From positions 15,218,489 through 15,282,488 of the forward strand of contig NC_063259.1 of assembly GCF_019578655.1 (NCBI RefSeq): 64,000 bases of DNA, given 5' to 3'. Position numbers and translations under genes: made by a program. The notes under the pieces were generated by a model that saw nothing but the letters and a program-made list of their open reading frames with translations, was not told the DNA's origin and ran no database searches. The stretch is from Ricinus communis. Lineage: Eukaryota; Streptophyta; Magnoliopsida; Malpighiales; Euphorbiaceae. Positions within the stretch are counted from its first letter, which is position 1; every line of letters starts with the position of its first letter. Shown piece by piece: positions 49,001-64,000 of the stretch.

Positions 49001-52000
49001 GAGCTTATCCAAGACATTTGGGCTAAGGACACATCAAGGCTTGAAGAATTGGATTTAAGTTTAAGTCTCATTAATCTAATTCGGTATATTGGACTTGAAT
49101 GGTCAAACATGTATTTTAACCTAATTAGGACTTTGTTTAAGTTATCTCTTTTAGTTAGGAAGGTTATTTTTATCCTATATGAGATGTAAATCCTTATTAG
49201 TTAAGATTTAGGGTTTTCTAAGGCCTATAGAAGGCTAGTACGAATTTTAATGTAAAGTTGAAGTTGAATTTGTATGATAATTGATTACTAAACCTTAAAG
49301 TTGTTTGCTTTGTCTTTATGTTTTTGTGTAGAATGCATGCTTAAGAAATATTCAAGTAGATCGATCATCTACTTATGGAGTATTTCGAAATTAGGATTTA
49401 GGAACAAATTGTCTAAATTCTAATTCTTGATCATCTTTCTAAGTAATCTATTTTCTAATCTTTCTTAGGGGTTGAACCATATTGATTTTTATGGTTTTCA
49501 TGTTAATGTGTTAGGGGTCCACAACTCAAAAGGTCTCAAGCTTATTCATGGAGGTTCCATATCACAAAGCCTTACCAAACAAGATCTAATGACACCAGAA
49601 GACTACGAGGAGCATGTTTTTTACATGGGAAGAATTTTATTCCTGGCCATCAATGTAAAGCAAAACAACTTTTAGCCTTAAATGCAGATGGTGAAGATGA
49701 GGTTTTGGAGGAAGATTCAATAAAAGCATATGTGAATGAGATGTGCTACAATTCTGAAGAAGACGCTTTGCGCATGTTTATTAGCACTTTAGAGAGTCAA
49801 ATGTCTGCTAATACCACATCCATTAATGGCATGGTTAATTATAAAAATTTTATTATACTAATGGATGGGGGCAATACTCACAACTTTATAAGTAGAAAAT
49901 AGGTTGAGGAAATGTAATGCATAATGGTTAAAGCTACTCCATTTCTAGTAGCTATGGCTAATGGTTCTAAATTGGTTAGTAATCAAAAGTGTATTGAATT
50001 CTCTTGAACTATGCAGGATCAATCATTTTCTCATAACTTAAGTATCTTAGAGTTAGAAGAATATAAAATTGTGTTAGGAGTAGATTGGTTGAAGAAGTAT
50101 AATCCAATATTATCTTATTTAATACAGAAGCAAATTATAATACATAAGGATGGTAAGCCCATGTTAATTCAAGGAATTAAACCAAATGCATCCATCCATA
50201 TTCTGAGTGGTAGGAAGTTACATAAGTTGATTAAAAAAGTAGTTCATGTCATGGCTTAACTGTTTTCTTTGCAAGCTACTCCAAGCTCTAAATCAAAAGT
50301 GTTGCCAGAAGATTTATAGAATTTGATTGATGCATATGGGGATATCTTTTCGGAGCCTACCATACTGCCACCTCAAATATTTCATGATCATGTAATTCCT
50401 TTAAAACCTAGGGCCCAACCTGTCATTATTAGGCCTTTTAGGTATTCTCATATCTAGAAAGATGAGATTGAGAAGCTTGTTAAAGAAATGTTGCAGAATC
50501 ATATCATTCAAGTAAGTAATAACCCTTATGCTATTTTTGTGCTATTAGTTAATAAGAAGGATGCTAGTTGGAGATTTATGTGTTATTATAGGCAGCTCAA
50601 TGATTTGACTATCAAAGATAAATTTCCTGTTCCTATCATAGATGATTTGGTTGACGAATTAACAGGTGCTCAATATTTCTCTAAGCTTGGTCTAAAGGTT
50701 GGATTTCATTAAATTCGAATGAAAATTGATGATTGTCCAAAGACAGACTTTAAAACTCACCAAGGATTGTATTTGTTTAGGGTTATGCCTTTTGGGCTAA
50801 CCAATGCTCTAACAACCTTTCAAGCCCCAATGAATCATGTTTTTCTAGGTCATCCTAGAAAAATTATACTTGTTTTCTTTAATGATATATTAATATACAA
50901 CATAAGTCGGGAAGAGCATTTGCGGCATTTGTATGAGGTGTTTAATATCCTGAGTAATCAACTCTATGCCAAAATATCTAAATTGAGTATCTTGGTTACA
51001 TTATTTCTGACAAGGGGTTTATACATATCCTAAGAAGATTAAAGCTATGGTTAAATGGCTAACACCAACAACACTTAAGTCTCTCAAGGGATTCTTAGGC
51101 CTTACTAACTATTATAGAAACTTTATTAAGCATTATGGGCTCATCAATAGACTATTAACTGATATACTTAAAAAAGATGGCTTTGTGTAAAGTGAAGCTG
51201 CAGCTAATGCCTTTGAGCAATTAAAGCAAGTAATGACAAAAGCTTATATGCTTGCATTGCTTGATTTTACTTAGGAATTCATCTTGGAGACTGATGCGTA
51301 TTCAACTGGTGTGGGAGTAATGCTGATGCAAAATGACAAGCCAATTGTATTTATGAGTAGAAACCTTACCTTTAAGCATTAAAGGTTGTCGATTTATGAA
51401 AGGGAATTCTTGGTAATTTTGATTGTTATTTCAAAATGGAGGCACTTTTTCATATTCTCCTTTTGTCAATAGAATTGACCACCAAAGTATTAAGCATCTC
51501 TTACAGTAGAGATTGCACACTTCAATTCAGCAAAAAGAATGACAAGATTATTAGGACTCAATTACATAATTTTTTATAAGAAAGGGATGGAGAATAGAAC
51601 TGCTAATGCACTTTCGATAAGGGACTTTGATCTCAATCATGGCTTTATAATGACCTTGACAAGTTGTGTAATTTCTACTTGGATTAATGATGTCCAGTAG
51701 AGCTATATAAGAGATTCTTTTGATGCTTCCTTGGTTCAAGCTCTATTAGTTAATGCTTATATTAATTATAAGTATCAATTACATCAGGGAATTTTGAGGA
51801 AGAAGGGTACGGTTTATATTGGAAGTAATGGCAACTATATATCTCATTTAATCTTAGTATATCATGAGCCTGGCATTGGTGGATATTTTGGAACTAGTGG
51901 TACTTATCAAAGGCTTAAGTATTACTTTTTGTAGCCTGCTATGCAGAAGAATGTGTACACTGCAGTGTCTCAATGTGATCTTTATTAGAGATGCAAGAGT

Positions 52001-53093
52001 GAATCTATGCCTTGGTCTCACATATTTATGAATTTCATTAAAAAATTGTCTAAATCTAAGGGTTTTGATACTATTCTGGTGGTTATTGCTAGATTTACAA
52101 AATATGGCCATTTTATTGCTTTAGCTTACCCTTTTGATGCTCCTATGGTAACTAATTAAAGTCTTCATTAACCATGTCTTTAAGTTTTATGGCATGCCAA
52201 TTTCTATCATTTTTTATCGAGATAAAATTTTCACTAGCCTTTTTTGGAAGGGATCTTTTAAGCTAATGGGTATTAAGTTGCACTTGAACACAACATACCA
52301 TCCTTAAACAAATGACCAAACTGAGAGACTGAATAGATGCATTGAATCCTCTCTAAGATATATGATAGCTTTCAAGCCTAAGCAATGGTATTCTTGACTT
52401 GCATTATTAGAATGGTGGCATGACACCAATTTTCATACTAATTTACAAATGTCTATATTTTAAGCTCTTTATGCTTACATTCCTCCTTTAATTCCTGATT
52501 TGGTGGACTAGTCACCATCCTTAGCTCTTGTGGATGAATGGTTATAATAGAGGTAACATTTCACTTTATTGCTTACGGAGCAATTATCCATAGCTCATAA
52601 TAAAATGAAACAGTATGATGACTCTAAGAGAATAAACATAAATTTTGAAGTTGGTGATTATGTTTATTTGAAGCTGCAACCTTACAAGCAAAGTTTTATG
52701 GCATTTCGAAAGTCTTTGAAGTTATTTGCAAAGTTTTATGGTCCATTGAGATAATCAATAAGATTAGTCATGTTGCCTATAAACTTAAAAACTGACTCTT
52801 TAATCATCTAGTATTTCATGTTTCTCTATTAATCAAGTTCCTACAAATTTTCTATTCATCAAGTTTAACCTCCTGTTTGTCCTTATGGCTAGTTTAAAGT
52901 CCAACCATTAGCTATTTTGGGTAGCAAAACTATTTTTTGAAGGAAACTTCCTATTCTGCAAGTGTTGATCCATTGGCTTAATCTGACTCCTCAAGATAGT
53001 ACTTGGGAAGATGTTTCTATGATTCAAACTCAATTTCTAGACTTTAGTCTTGAGGAGAAGACTCGTTTTGAAGGGGAGGGTAATATTGTGACT

Positions 53094-53460
53094 GTATTAA
53101 TAATCAATGATTGAGCTGGCCTTGGATTATGGATTGCTCAACAATGGTCACTGTTGATATGGCAAGGTGTGGATTGTTCTCTAAGGAATGACGAGGAATG
53201 ATTAGTTGATTGTTAGTTAAGCAATGTTAGCTTGTAACTATGATTGGTTGAATGATTACCGAGGTGTACTTTTCATCACATAATTGTAATAAAATTTGTA
53301 CAAGTAAAATTATGCATAGGGAATAATATATGCATTATACACAAAATCTTTTAATCATTCATGAATACAATTGACTTTATTTCTCTCATATTTATTTTAC
53401 CATTCTCTCTCATCTAGCTCTACTTTTTCTCATCTTCATTTTTCTACTACATTTCCTTCA
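53094..53460 (+). repeat. 3' LTR of the gypsy element
   Basis: Starts TATTGTGACTGTATTAATAA (first G of the usual TG changed to A). Carries about 48 bases around 53225-53285 that are missing from the 5' LTR; the remainder aligns with scattered differences. Confidence 0.8.
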
Positions 53461-53583
53461 TAAGATGTCAGGGTATAGATAACAAGTCTATTTGAGATAT
53501 AAATTAAAATTAATAAATACTTTATGGCACTGTACGATGATAACTAAGTTGTGCTTAAATTTCGTTGATCCCAAGGTTTCATA

Positions 53584-55334
53584 TGTGATTTTGATGATGT
53601 AAAATATTATTACTACTAACAATCTTGTTTAGTATTGTTGTTATTAATAGGTAATCTTTAGTTATCATTGATGCATATAAATGAAAATGAAAGCATAAGT
53701 GTGAAGATGGATTTAAGAGTCAAGGACTTGAATACTTGAGTCAATATAAGATCAAGATAAAATAATGAAGTAATAAACATGGAAAGAGTTATAGAACATA
53801 TAAGCGCAATGCAAAGAGCATGTGGAGTCAAGAAATTCATAAGAACAAGTATGATCTCCATGGAAAAAAATTGGTTGTTGAAGTTTAAAGAATAAACTGT
53901 ACTCCTTGTAAGAGTTTATTAGGGCAAGCCATGCATGGATGGATAACTACATCAATCTACTTTCAAGAATAAAAATTAGAATAATTTTCGGAGCTAGAAA
54001 ATAGATTTTCGAATTTTTGAGTGAATTATGCTCAATCTGTTATATTGGACTAGAATAGATGAGGTCAATTAGAATTAGTGGCATTATTTCTATAAGAGAA
54101 ATTTTAATATTCCTTTCTTTTTATTTATAGCATTGGGAGTCTATTTTCATATGGAAAAGGTTTTACATCAATCCGAGGTGTATGAAAAGTGCAATAGCCA
54201 AAATACTGTAGTATATACAAACTGTCAAGACTAGACGAGCAATAAAATATTTCGATCTTTTGGAGTGTGAAAATTGTTGATTTTGGAGTTTCTCAAAACT
54301 AAAATGTTGTAGTGGATTGACCAATATTTTTAACAAAAAACGGTTTACCAATTGGAATTGTATAGCTTAAGATTTTGAGTTTTTAAATGATCATGCTCGT
54401 GAACAAAGATTCAAGGCCAACATTCCCACCTGGGAAAGTAGCTCTTCACGACCATTAAAAAATCTTCCCAACCGTGAACAAAGATTTATGCCCGTGAATA
54501 GCGTTTTTCTCATAAGGGTAGTAGCCTTCACAGCCAAAGTTCCCAACTGTGAAGAATAGTTCATGGCCATGATGGGTTCTAATTTTTCAAATCTGTTTTT
54601 TGCGCTGATGCTTCACGGCCGTGAAGGATTGTTCCCACTTATGAACCTGTATTTAAAAAGGTTGTTGAACGATTATATTTGCATTTAATAAGGATATAAC
54701 GTCTATATTTCATCTAGAACTATTTAAACTTTATTTTTAATGGTTCTAAGTCAAGCAAGAGCATTTACTGGAGCCTCCTATTTGTTATATCTCTCAACAA
54801 TCTCTATTTCTTCATGAAATTCATCTTATATTGAAGATTCAAGAGAGAGTTTGAATTCTTGGGTAGTTGAGTGATTGATTTCTACATTCAAAACTCAAAA
54901 GGGTTAAGTTAAGCACTTGTGTAAAGGATTAATTGCTCTTGTAACTAAGATTGAAAATCTTAAATTAGGTTAGAGTGTGAGCCTTGAGAAAATACTTGGG
55001 TTAGAGTGTTATCCATAGAAAATACTTGGATTAGAGTGTTAGCCATAAAAAAACACTTGAGTTTGAGTGTTAGCCATTGAAACATTTGTAAGAAGTTTGA
55101 GTGTGAGCTTGAAAACACTTGGGTTTGAGCTTACACTTATATGCTCTTGAGTTTGATTTTCTCTTCCCTAAGCTCTTTTTATTTATTGTGTTTATTTTGT
55201 TGCTTGCATTCTCATATTGGATTAGTTAATTACTTCCGCTAATATTGGTTTTAGTACTCAAGTTTTTCAAAGTAAAATTTTTTAGTTTAAATTAATTTTT
55301 ATAAACAACCAATTCACCCGCCTCTTGATTGCCA
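53584..55334 (+). mobile_element. Probable solo LTR of a long-LTR copia (SIRE-like) element
   Basis: Begins TGTGATTTTGATGATGTAAA and ends near 'accaattcacccgcctcttgattgcca', the start and end phrases of long SIRE/Maximus-type copia LTRs. No coding DNA adjoins either side. Contains a set of palindrome-like CACGGCCGTGAA motifs (54390-54640) and a ~30-bp tandem repeat (54970-55140). Target duplication is at best 4/5 (TCATA / CCATA), so the exact ends are uncertain. Confidence 0.55.
54970..55140 (+). repeat. ~30-bp tandem repeat in the solo LTR
   Basis: Units starting at 54970, 55001, 55031, 55062 and 55096 of the form 'ttagagtgttagccatagaaaatacttgg', five to six copies, decaying toward the right. 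Confidence 0.85.
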
Positions 55335-55873
55335 TAAGATATCTTAAAAGATTTATGTTCGATCAAGTTAAATCAAATTTTGAGTCCTAAGCTTTTAGTT
55401 GATATGAATCCAAGCCTTTGCTCTATTGATTCAACTCATAATACTCAATTTACTTAGAGAGTTTTATTCATGTTTTTGAAAATGAAAACTTCTAATCTAA
55501 TCATTAAACAAACCTGAACTATTGAAATATAAGAAGTATGCATGAGAATACAACAAATTAAATGTCTAAGAAAAAAACAGTATGAGCGAAAATTAACTAT
55601 TAAAGCAACTAGTCCTCTCTAAAAATCTCTTTCTGGAATTTATTTTTTCTTAATACATGTGTTTGCTCCTTTTATAAATATTATTCTTAAGTTCATGTTA
55701 CTTATGAATATGAATTAATTTCTCTCACTAGAATTTGGATTAATCTCTTAACTTCTGTTATTGCATATTTGATTTTAAATTTAATGAATGTCTATTTATG
55801 ATCTCATGTTTTAAAACATGATGTTTGTGTGTATGAATGCTTGATCACCATTGTCAATAGATAGGTCATGCAC
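55335..55873. other. Intergenic DNA between two LTR elements
   Basis: No gene or repeat recognised. Confidence 0.4.
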
Positions 55874-55877
55874 ACCA

Positions 55878-56093
55878 TAATAGGAAATAATCTCTATATA
55901 TTAGCTGTATAGTCTTGTAGACAGAGAAAAATATTTTCTTGATTAGGTAGAGATTTTCTTTCCTTTATAGATGCTAAATTTATTCCTGATTCACAAGACT
56001 GTAATGCTATATATATATGTGTAAGCTTTCTTCATGAACAACAAACACTTTACGTTCTCTATCAAATTCTGTTTTGTTTTGAAATACTTTTCA
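55878..56093 (+). repeat. 5' LTR of copia element 3
   Basis: 216 bp from TAATAGGAAATAATCTC to ATACTTTTCA, directly followed by the primer site. The microsatellite here is short: CTATATATATATGTGTAAGC. Confidence 0.92.
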
Positions 56094-56105
56094 TGGTATC
56101 AGAGC
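56094..56105 (+). other. Primer-binding site (initiator tRNA-Met) of copia element 3
   Basis: TGGTATCAGAGC immediately after the 5' LTR, the standard minus-strand primer site of plant retrotransposons. Confidence 0.95.
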
Positions 56106-56106
56106 T

Positions 56107-60399
<4,293 letters not shown>

Positions 60400-60406
60400 G
60401 GGGGGG

Positions 60407-60535
60407 TAATAGGAAATAATCTCTGTATATTAGCTGTATAGTCTTGTAGACAGAGAAAAATATTTTCTTGATTAGGTAGAGATTTGATTTCCTTTATAGA
60501 TGCTAAATTTATTCCTGATTCACATGACTGTAATG

Positions 60536-60600
<65 letters not shown>

Positions 60601-60672
60601 CAAGCTTTCTTCATGAACAACAAACACTTTACGTTCTCTATCAAATTCTGTTTTGTTTTGAAATACTTTTCA
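60407..60672 (+). repeat. 3' LTR of copia element 3
   Basis: 266 bp. Same as the 5' LTR except for about five substitutions and about 50 extra bases of (AT)n(GT)n at 60536-60601. Confidence 0.92.
60536..60601. repeat. (AT)n(GT)n microsatellite inside the 3' LTR
   Basis: About 20 AT units followed by about 12 GT units. The same site in the 5' LTR has only about 5 AT and 2 GT units. Confidence 0.97.
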
Positions 60673-62740
60673 TACCATCTATTCATTAATGGGTATTATT
60701 TGTATTATAGTTCTGTTGGGAATAACATATGCACTAGGGTATCTAGTCGTCAATTACATAAGTATTTACTAGTATAATTAATTAACCATAGGATGTTTAA
60801 TTTAAGTTTTCTCAATTTGAGTTTATTTAGTAAATTTGTTTTGGTTAATATTTAAATTCAATTTTAGTTTTTGAATGATAGTAAGTATAATCAATTTTGG
60901 TATTCAACATCCGAGTGACTCCATTCATTCTATATTACTATTAAGTATCCTATCATTTGCAGTTCAGCTCCAACATACATTTTTGGGCGACTTTGTTGCA
61001 ATTTCTCGAAACAAAATGACAAGAACCATTGTCTAATAAGGGAAAGAGTTAGTAAATCTGTTCTATATTAGGATTCTTTCAGAGAAAAAAGAAGATTTAG
61101 AATCAGCCACCGTCTTAAGAGAATCACATTTTTAGGTATCCACATACCAAATTTACAAGCAAAACTTAAATCTTCAAGCCACAAATAGTGTTCAAAACTG
61201 TTTCAACAAGCAATCTTTCATGGGAGGGATCATGCAAATGCCATCTTGTCTTTAAGAGGGGGTTGCTCCTACTTTCTCGGACAAGTTGTATCAGCCCCTC
61301 TGAGGAGGAGGCTTAGAGCAGACAGTAGTAAAGGCTTGCAATAACAGAGAAGCAACCTGTTCTATTAGGACATACCTGTAACTGCTAAGCTGCATGACTT
61401 CCCACATTCCATCTATGCCAAAGCAAACACATCATAGTACAAGAAAGCTCAGAATTCGACATGCGACTATGAAAATATGAATAATTAATAAAATATTTGT
61501 TTTGTGTGGATTAATGAGTTATTCAAAGTGCTTAATGTATTTGTTTGATGTTAGCTATTGTTATTGGAAAATAAAATGATTAGCATTAGATAGTATTCTT
61601 ATTATACATCGAGAAAGAGTGCTAAGCATATTAGGAATATTCAACTACTATTTAGATAACTAAAATTGGATTTTCATATCAATTAAGTTAAATAAGATTG
61701 TTTTAACTAAAACAAGTGCTTCCTTATCATTGTTTAGTTTAGATAATAATAATTTTAATATAGTTTTTGGTATTTAACAATGAAATCTCACGGGATAAAT
61801 ACTCTACTTATCACTTTATTACTTAATCAATTTCGCTTCCTTGTACAAAAAAATCACACAATTCTAAAGTAATATGACTTTATAATACTAGGCTAAATCA
61901 CTATATTTCTTTATATTACATTTTATTGTTAGATATGCCATAGTTTTGCTGTCATTTTTTTCTTTTAATTTTTCAGTTAAAAGCTTATGGAATTGCATGG
62001 GCATTTTTAATTCTCTATTTTTAGAATGTATTTGGCAATTAATCTCTTCCTTTTCTTTAAATAGGCTATGATCTTCTTGGTGTATCTATTTCTTTACATT
62101 TGTCACTAAAAACTTTCTATTAAGCAACTACATGGCTTATGCCACTATGAATCAATCTTTCTATTCTGGGGTTTGAAAAGGCCTGCTCTTTATACGGGTA
62201 TGTCTATTTTGAAAATTTTCACCATTACTTTTTGTGGGTTTGGAGAAGTAGCCATATTTGATAGATTTTTGATTTCAGGGAGATTTCAAAAGTTATTTGG
62301 GTATATTGTGAATTGATACCATCATGACTTTGTTAATCTTTAGATTTGTTTGTTCACATTATGCTGTGGTGGTGATAACTTGAGTTGATTTAGCTGAGAA
62401 ACGTTATCATTCAGGTACAAAGTCCTAACATCAAATTGGATACAACTTGTCATTATGATGCATCAATCTCTTCATCCTTTTGTTGAATCTTGCACTTTAT
62501 GGCCTAATTTGATTAGTTATTTATTGTATTAAAAGCTGACATAGATTAAGTTTCTATTGCTTTCTTGAGGTGTTAGATTCAAAGCTTTATGAGGTTTGAT
62601 CATTTTAATTTTGATAAATCAAATTAAAAGAATAAGAACTTAAGTGAATAATTAGTGGTGTTCGGAAAAGCATTTTTTGAGAAAAATAATTCTTTTTTTA
62701 ATTCTTTTGAGTTCTGAAAAATGCTTTCGGAGATAAGGGT

Positions 62741-62782
<42 letters not shown>

Positions 62783-62859
62783 TGTAGAAAATTTAAAAGT
62801 ATTATTCTGTTAAATTAAAAAGAATTCCTAAATCTATTTCTTTTAACACTGAATAGCAC
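60673..62859. other. Spacer between copia element 3 and the second transporter gene
   Basis: No complete gene. A less AT-rich patch at 61230-61450 reads, on the minus strand, as short coding-like pieces (e.g. MWEVMQLSSYRYVLIEQVAS) with splice-like GT/AG steps, but matches nothing I recognise. An (AT)n run lies at 62744-62779. The promoter of the second transporter should lie in the right-hand part; a TTTATACG near 62192 is one weak TATA candidate. Confidence 0.4.
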
Positions 62860-62959
62860 AGGCAGTGCAGTTCATTCTACTCTCCCACCAAGAAAAAATG
62901 ATAATAATTCTAAACATGCTCTCGAGAGAAAGGATGATATAATTTGAACCAAGTTGGAA
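62860..62959 (+). promoter_or_regulatory. Probable 5' UTR of the second transporter gene
   Basis: Less AT-rich leader with a pyrimidine patch (TTCATTCTACTCTCCCACC, ~62872-62890) and purine-rich GAGAGAAAGGATG, ending GTTGGAAATGGC at the start codon. An upstream ATG at 62898 is followed by a stop soon after. Confidence 0.4.
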
Positions 62960-63501
62960 ATGGCTTCACCGAATGATGAAGATCCTAGTAGTAATAAAGG
63001 CAGAATGTGGGCTGTACATCAGGAGTTTGATCAACCGATGGATAATGATGCTGGGAGGCTTAAGAATAGATATGATAACAAGGTAAGCAACATTTTCTTG
63101 TATGTTTGAATTAATCACTATATATATCTATAATTGAATGGTAATTATAGATATAGTTGTGGATTATATATATAGTTACTATAGTGCAATATAATATCTT
63201 GATTACTAGCCCTAAGTGAGAAGATGAGTGAAGATATAATTGATGGTTAAGAGGGTTGGTTCGTTTTATTGTTTTCAGGTTTCAGCTTTAGTCCTGCTGC
63301 AGCTTGCATTCCAAAGCCTTGGAGTGGTTTATGGAGACTTGGGGACATCTCCTTTGTATGTTTTCTATAATACATTTCCTGATGAGATTAAGGATCCTGA
63401 GGAAGTGATTGGAGCTCTCTCATTGATTATATATTCCCTTACTCTCATACCACTTCTCAAGTATGTCCTTATTGTTTGTAGAGCCAATGATAATGGTCAA
63501 G
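62960..63501 (+). CDS. Second HAK/KUP/KT potassium transporter, POT10/11 type, 5' part
   Basis: Two coding exons of a tandem paralog of the gene at 29402-39302; the rest lies beyond the window. Exon 1 62960-63082 (41 codons, [17 protein letters not shown]..., with [19 protein letters not shown]), intron 63083-63278 (196 bp, GTAAGC...TTTCAG), exon 2 63279-63501 (ends in phase 1 inside the Gly codon of NGQ|G). The signature [13 protein letters not shown] falls at residues 56-68 and the [18 protein letters not shown] segment is unchanged. Intron positions and phases equal those of the first gene. The N-terminus differs most ([10 protein letters not shown] for [10 protein letters not shown]), and one residue is missing at the exon 1/2 junction (YDNK-VSAL against YREK-KFSL). 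No stop or frameshift is seen in the part present. Same membrane K+ transport role expected. Confidence 0.9.
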
Positions 63502-64000
63502 GTAAAATCTCTGTTATAGGCTGGTGATTTCTGACATGATCTTTTTATGTAATATGATATGATATGTAATTAGACAGGTTTATATTGAGAATAGTAGTGT
63601 TTGGATATAAATAAACCAATCAGTCTATGACACATTAAAAATTTAAATTTAAATGGATTAATCATCTAATTTGAAATAATATGAGATAACTTATTTAATT
63701 AAATTTTTATATTAATGAATGAAGAATGAAGAATGACCTATTCAAGTTTAGCATTAATATTTACTTTCTTTTCTTATAATTTTTTAAATGATAATTATAT
63801 TTAAACATATTAATTATAAAAAATTAAAGCTGCATATTGTTACATTTATACTATGTTGTTTCAATTTTATTTATTTCATATGTTATAGATATATTTATAC
63901 TTTAAATATTGTATGATTAAATAAGTCTGAACAGGTTTATATGTTCATAATATATAAATATTTATTTTAATTCGTATATTAAACAAATCATATTTAGTGA
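63502..64000 (+). other. Start of intron 2 of the second transporter gene
   Basis: Donor GTAAAATC at 63502; intron continues past the window end. AT-rich, no element recognised. Confidence 0.75.

Larger units (their letters stand above)
46757..53080 (+). pseudogene. Ty3/gypsy gag-pol polyprotein, degraded
   Basis: Gag N-terminal part at 46757-47060; gag core with NAKGWIRKCEKFFQFLGIPI (48136-48210) and QKVEVASIYF; protease LMDGGNTHNFIS (~49858-49893; Gly instead of Ser/Thr after the Asp); VLGVDWLKKYNPI (~50068); reverse transcriptase with WRFMCYYRQLNDLTIKDKFP (50571-50630), LFRVMPFGLTNALTTFQ, and a damaged active site FFNDILIY (Asn codon 50881-50883 in place of the first Asp); RNase H with ETDAYSTGVGVMLMQ and YEREFL (~51290-51410); integrase pieces with IARFTKYGHFI (~52087) and NDQTERLNRCIES (~52310-52350); VGDYVYLKLQPYKQ (~52650); and a chromodomain-like end ILQVLIHWLNLTPQDSTWED (~52955-53015). 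Two long gag-region inserts (47380-48010 and 49003-49460) do not belong to a normal polyprotein. Stops abound. The chromodomain-like tail supports the chromovirus placement. Confidence 0.87.
46418..53460 (+). mobile_element. Ty3/gypsy chromovirus-like retrotransposon, decayed
   Basis: About 7.0 kb with recognisable 5' LTR (46418-46736) and 3' LTR (53094-53460), a decayed tRNA-Met primer site (TTGTTATGATCTATGAGGGC after the 5' LTR), degraded gag-pol and a polypurine tract GAAGGGGAGGG just before the 3' LTR. The LTRs have diverged and the right one has about 48 extra bases. A target duplication could not be found, so the copy is old or rearranged. Confidence 0.85.

Overview
This is a strongly AT-rich stretch of nuclear DNA from a flowering plant, most likely a eudicot. 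The plant origin rests on a spliced HAK/KUP/KT potassium-transporter gene with GT-AG introns, on Ty1/copia and Ty3/gypsy retrotransposons primed by initiator tRNA-Met, and on Mutator-like (MULE) DNA transposons with 9-bp target duplications. The species cannot be named from the sequence.

Layout. 1-3920: rotten Ty1/copia element on the plus strand with its 3' LTR. 5690-5875: foldback in otherwise anonymous DNA. 7500-11800: rotten Ty1/copia element on the minus strand, with a 30-bp palindromic tandem array at its upstream end. 12712-12850: Myb/SANT-like transposon gene fragment. 15179-20402: a 5.2-kb MULE with ~230-bp terminal inverted repeats and a perfect 9-bp target duplication (TTCTTTTTA). 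It carries a degraded mudrA-type transposase (plus strand) and a convergent, intron-containing GRF-type zinc-finger gene (minus strand). 20403-28500: gene-poor DNA with LTR-like and SINE-like remnants.

29402-39302: the one complete host gene, an eight-exon potassium transporter of the POT10/POT11 (KUP10/11) type. The joined exons give an open frame of 796 codons plus stop. Introns 3, 6 and 7 each hold a different non-autonomous MULE-like element with long inverted ends and a 9-bp target duplication (perfect in intron 6, 7/9 and 8/9 in the others).

41118-43869: 2.75-kb solo LTR (TG...CA, target duplication ATTAT) with a GC-rich core that mimics genes. 46418-53460: decayed Ty3/gypsy chromovirus-like element with both LTRs. 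53584-55334: probable solo LTR of a long-LTR copia (SIRE-like) element. 55878-60672: structurally complete young Ty1/copia element with two near-identical LTRs, a tRNA-Met primer site and an ACCAT duplication, but with stop codons in its polyprotein. 62960-end: the first two coding exons of a second POT10/11-like gene in the same orientation, so the two transporter genes are tandem paralogs driven about 23.7 kb apart by transposons.

Most in-frame stops in the transposon genes look like CAG/CAA or TGG codons turned into TAG/TAA/TGA, the mark of C-to-T decay of methylated, silenced DNA. Three of the four reverse transcriptases have also lost a catalytic Asp to Asn. No tRNA, rRNA or CRISPR features were seen.
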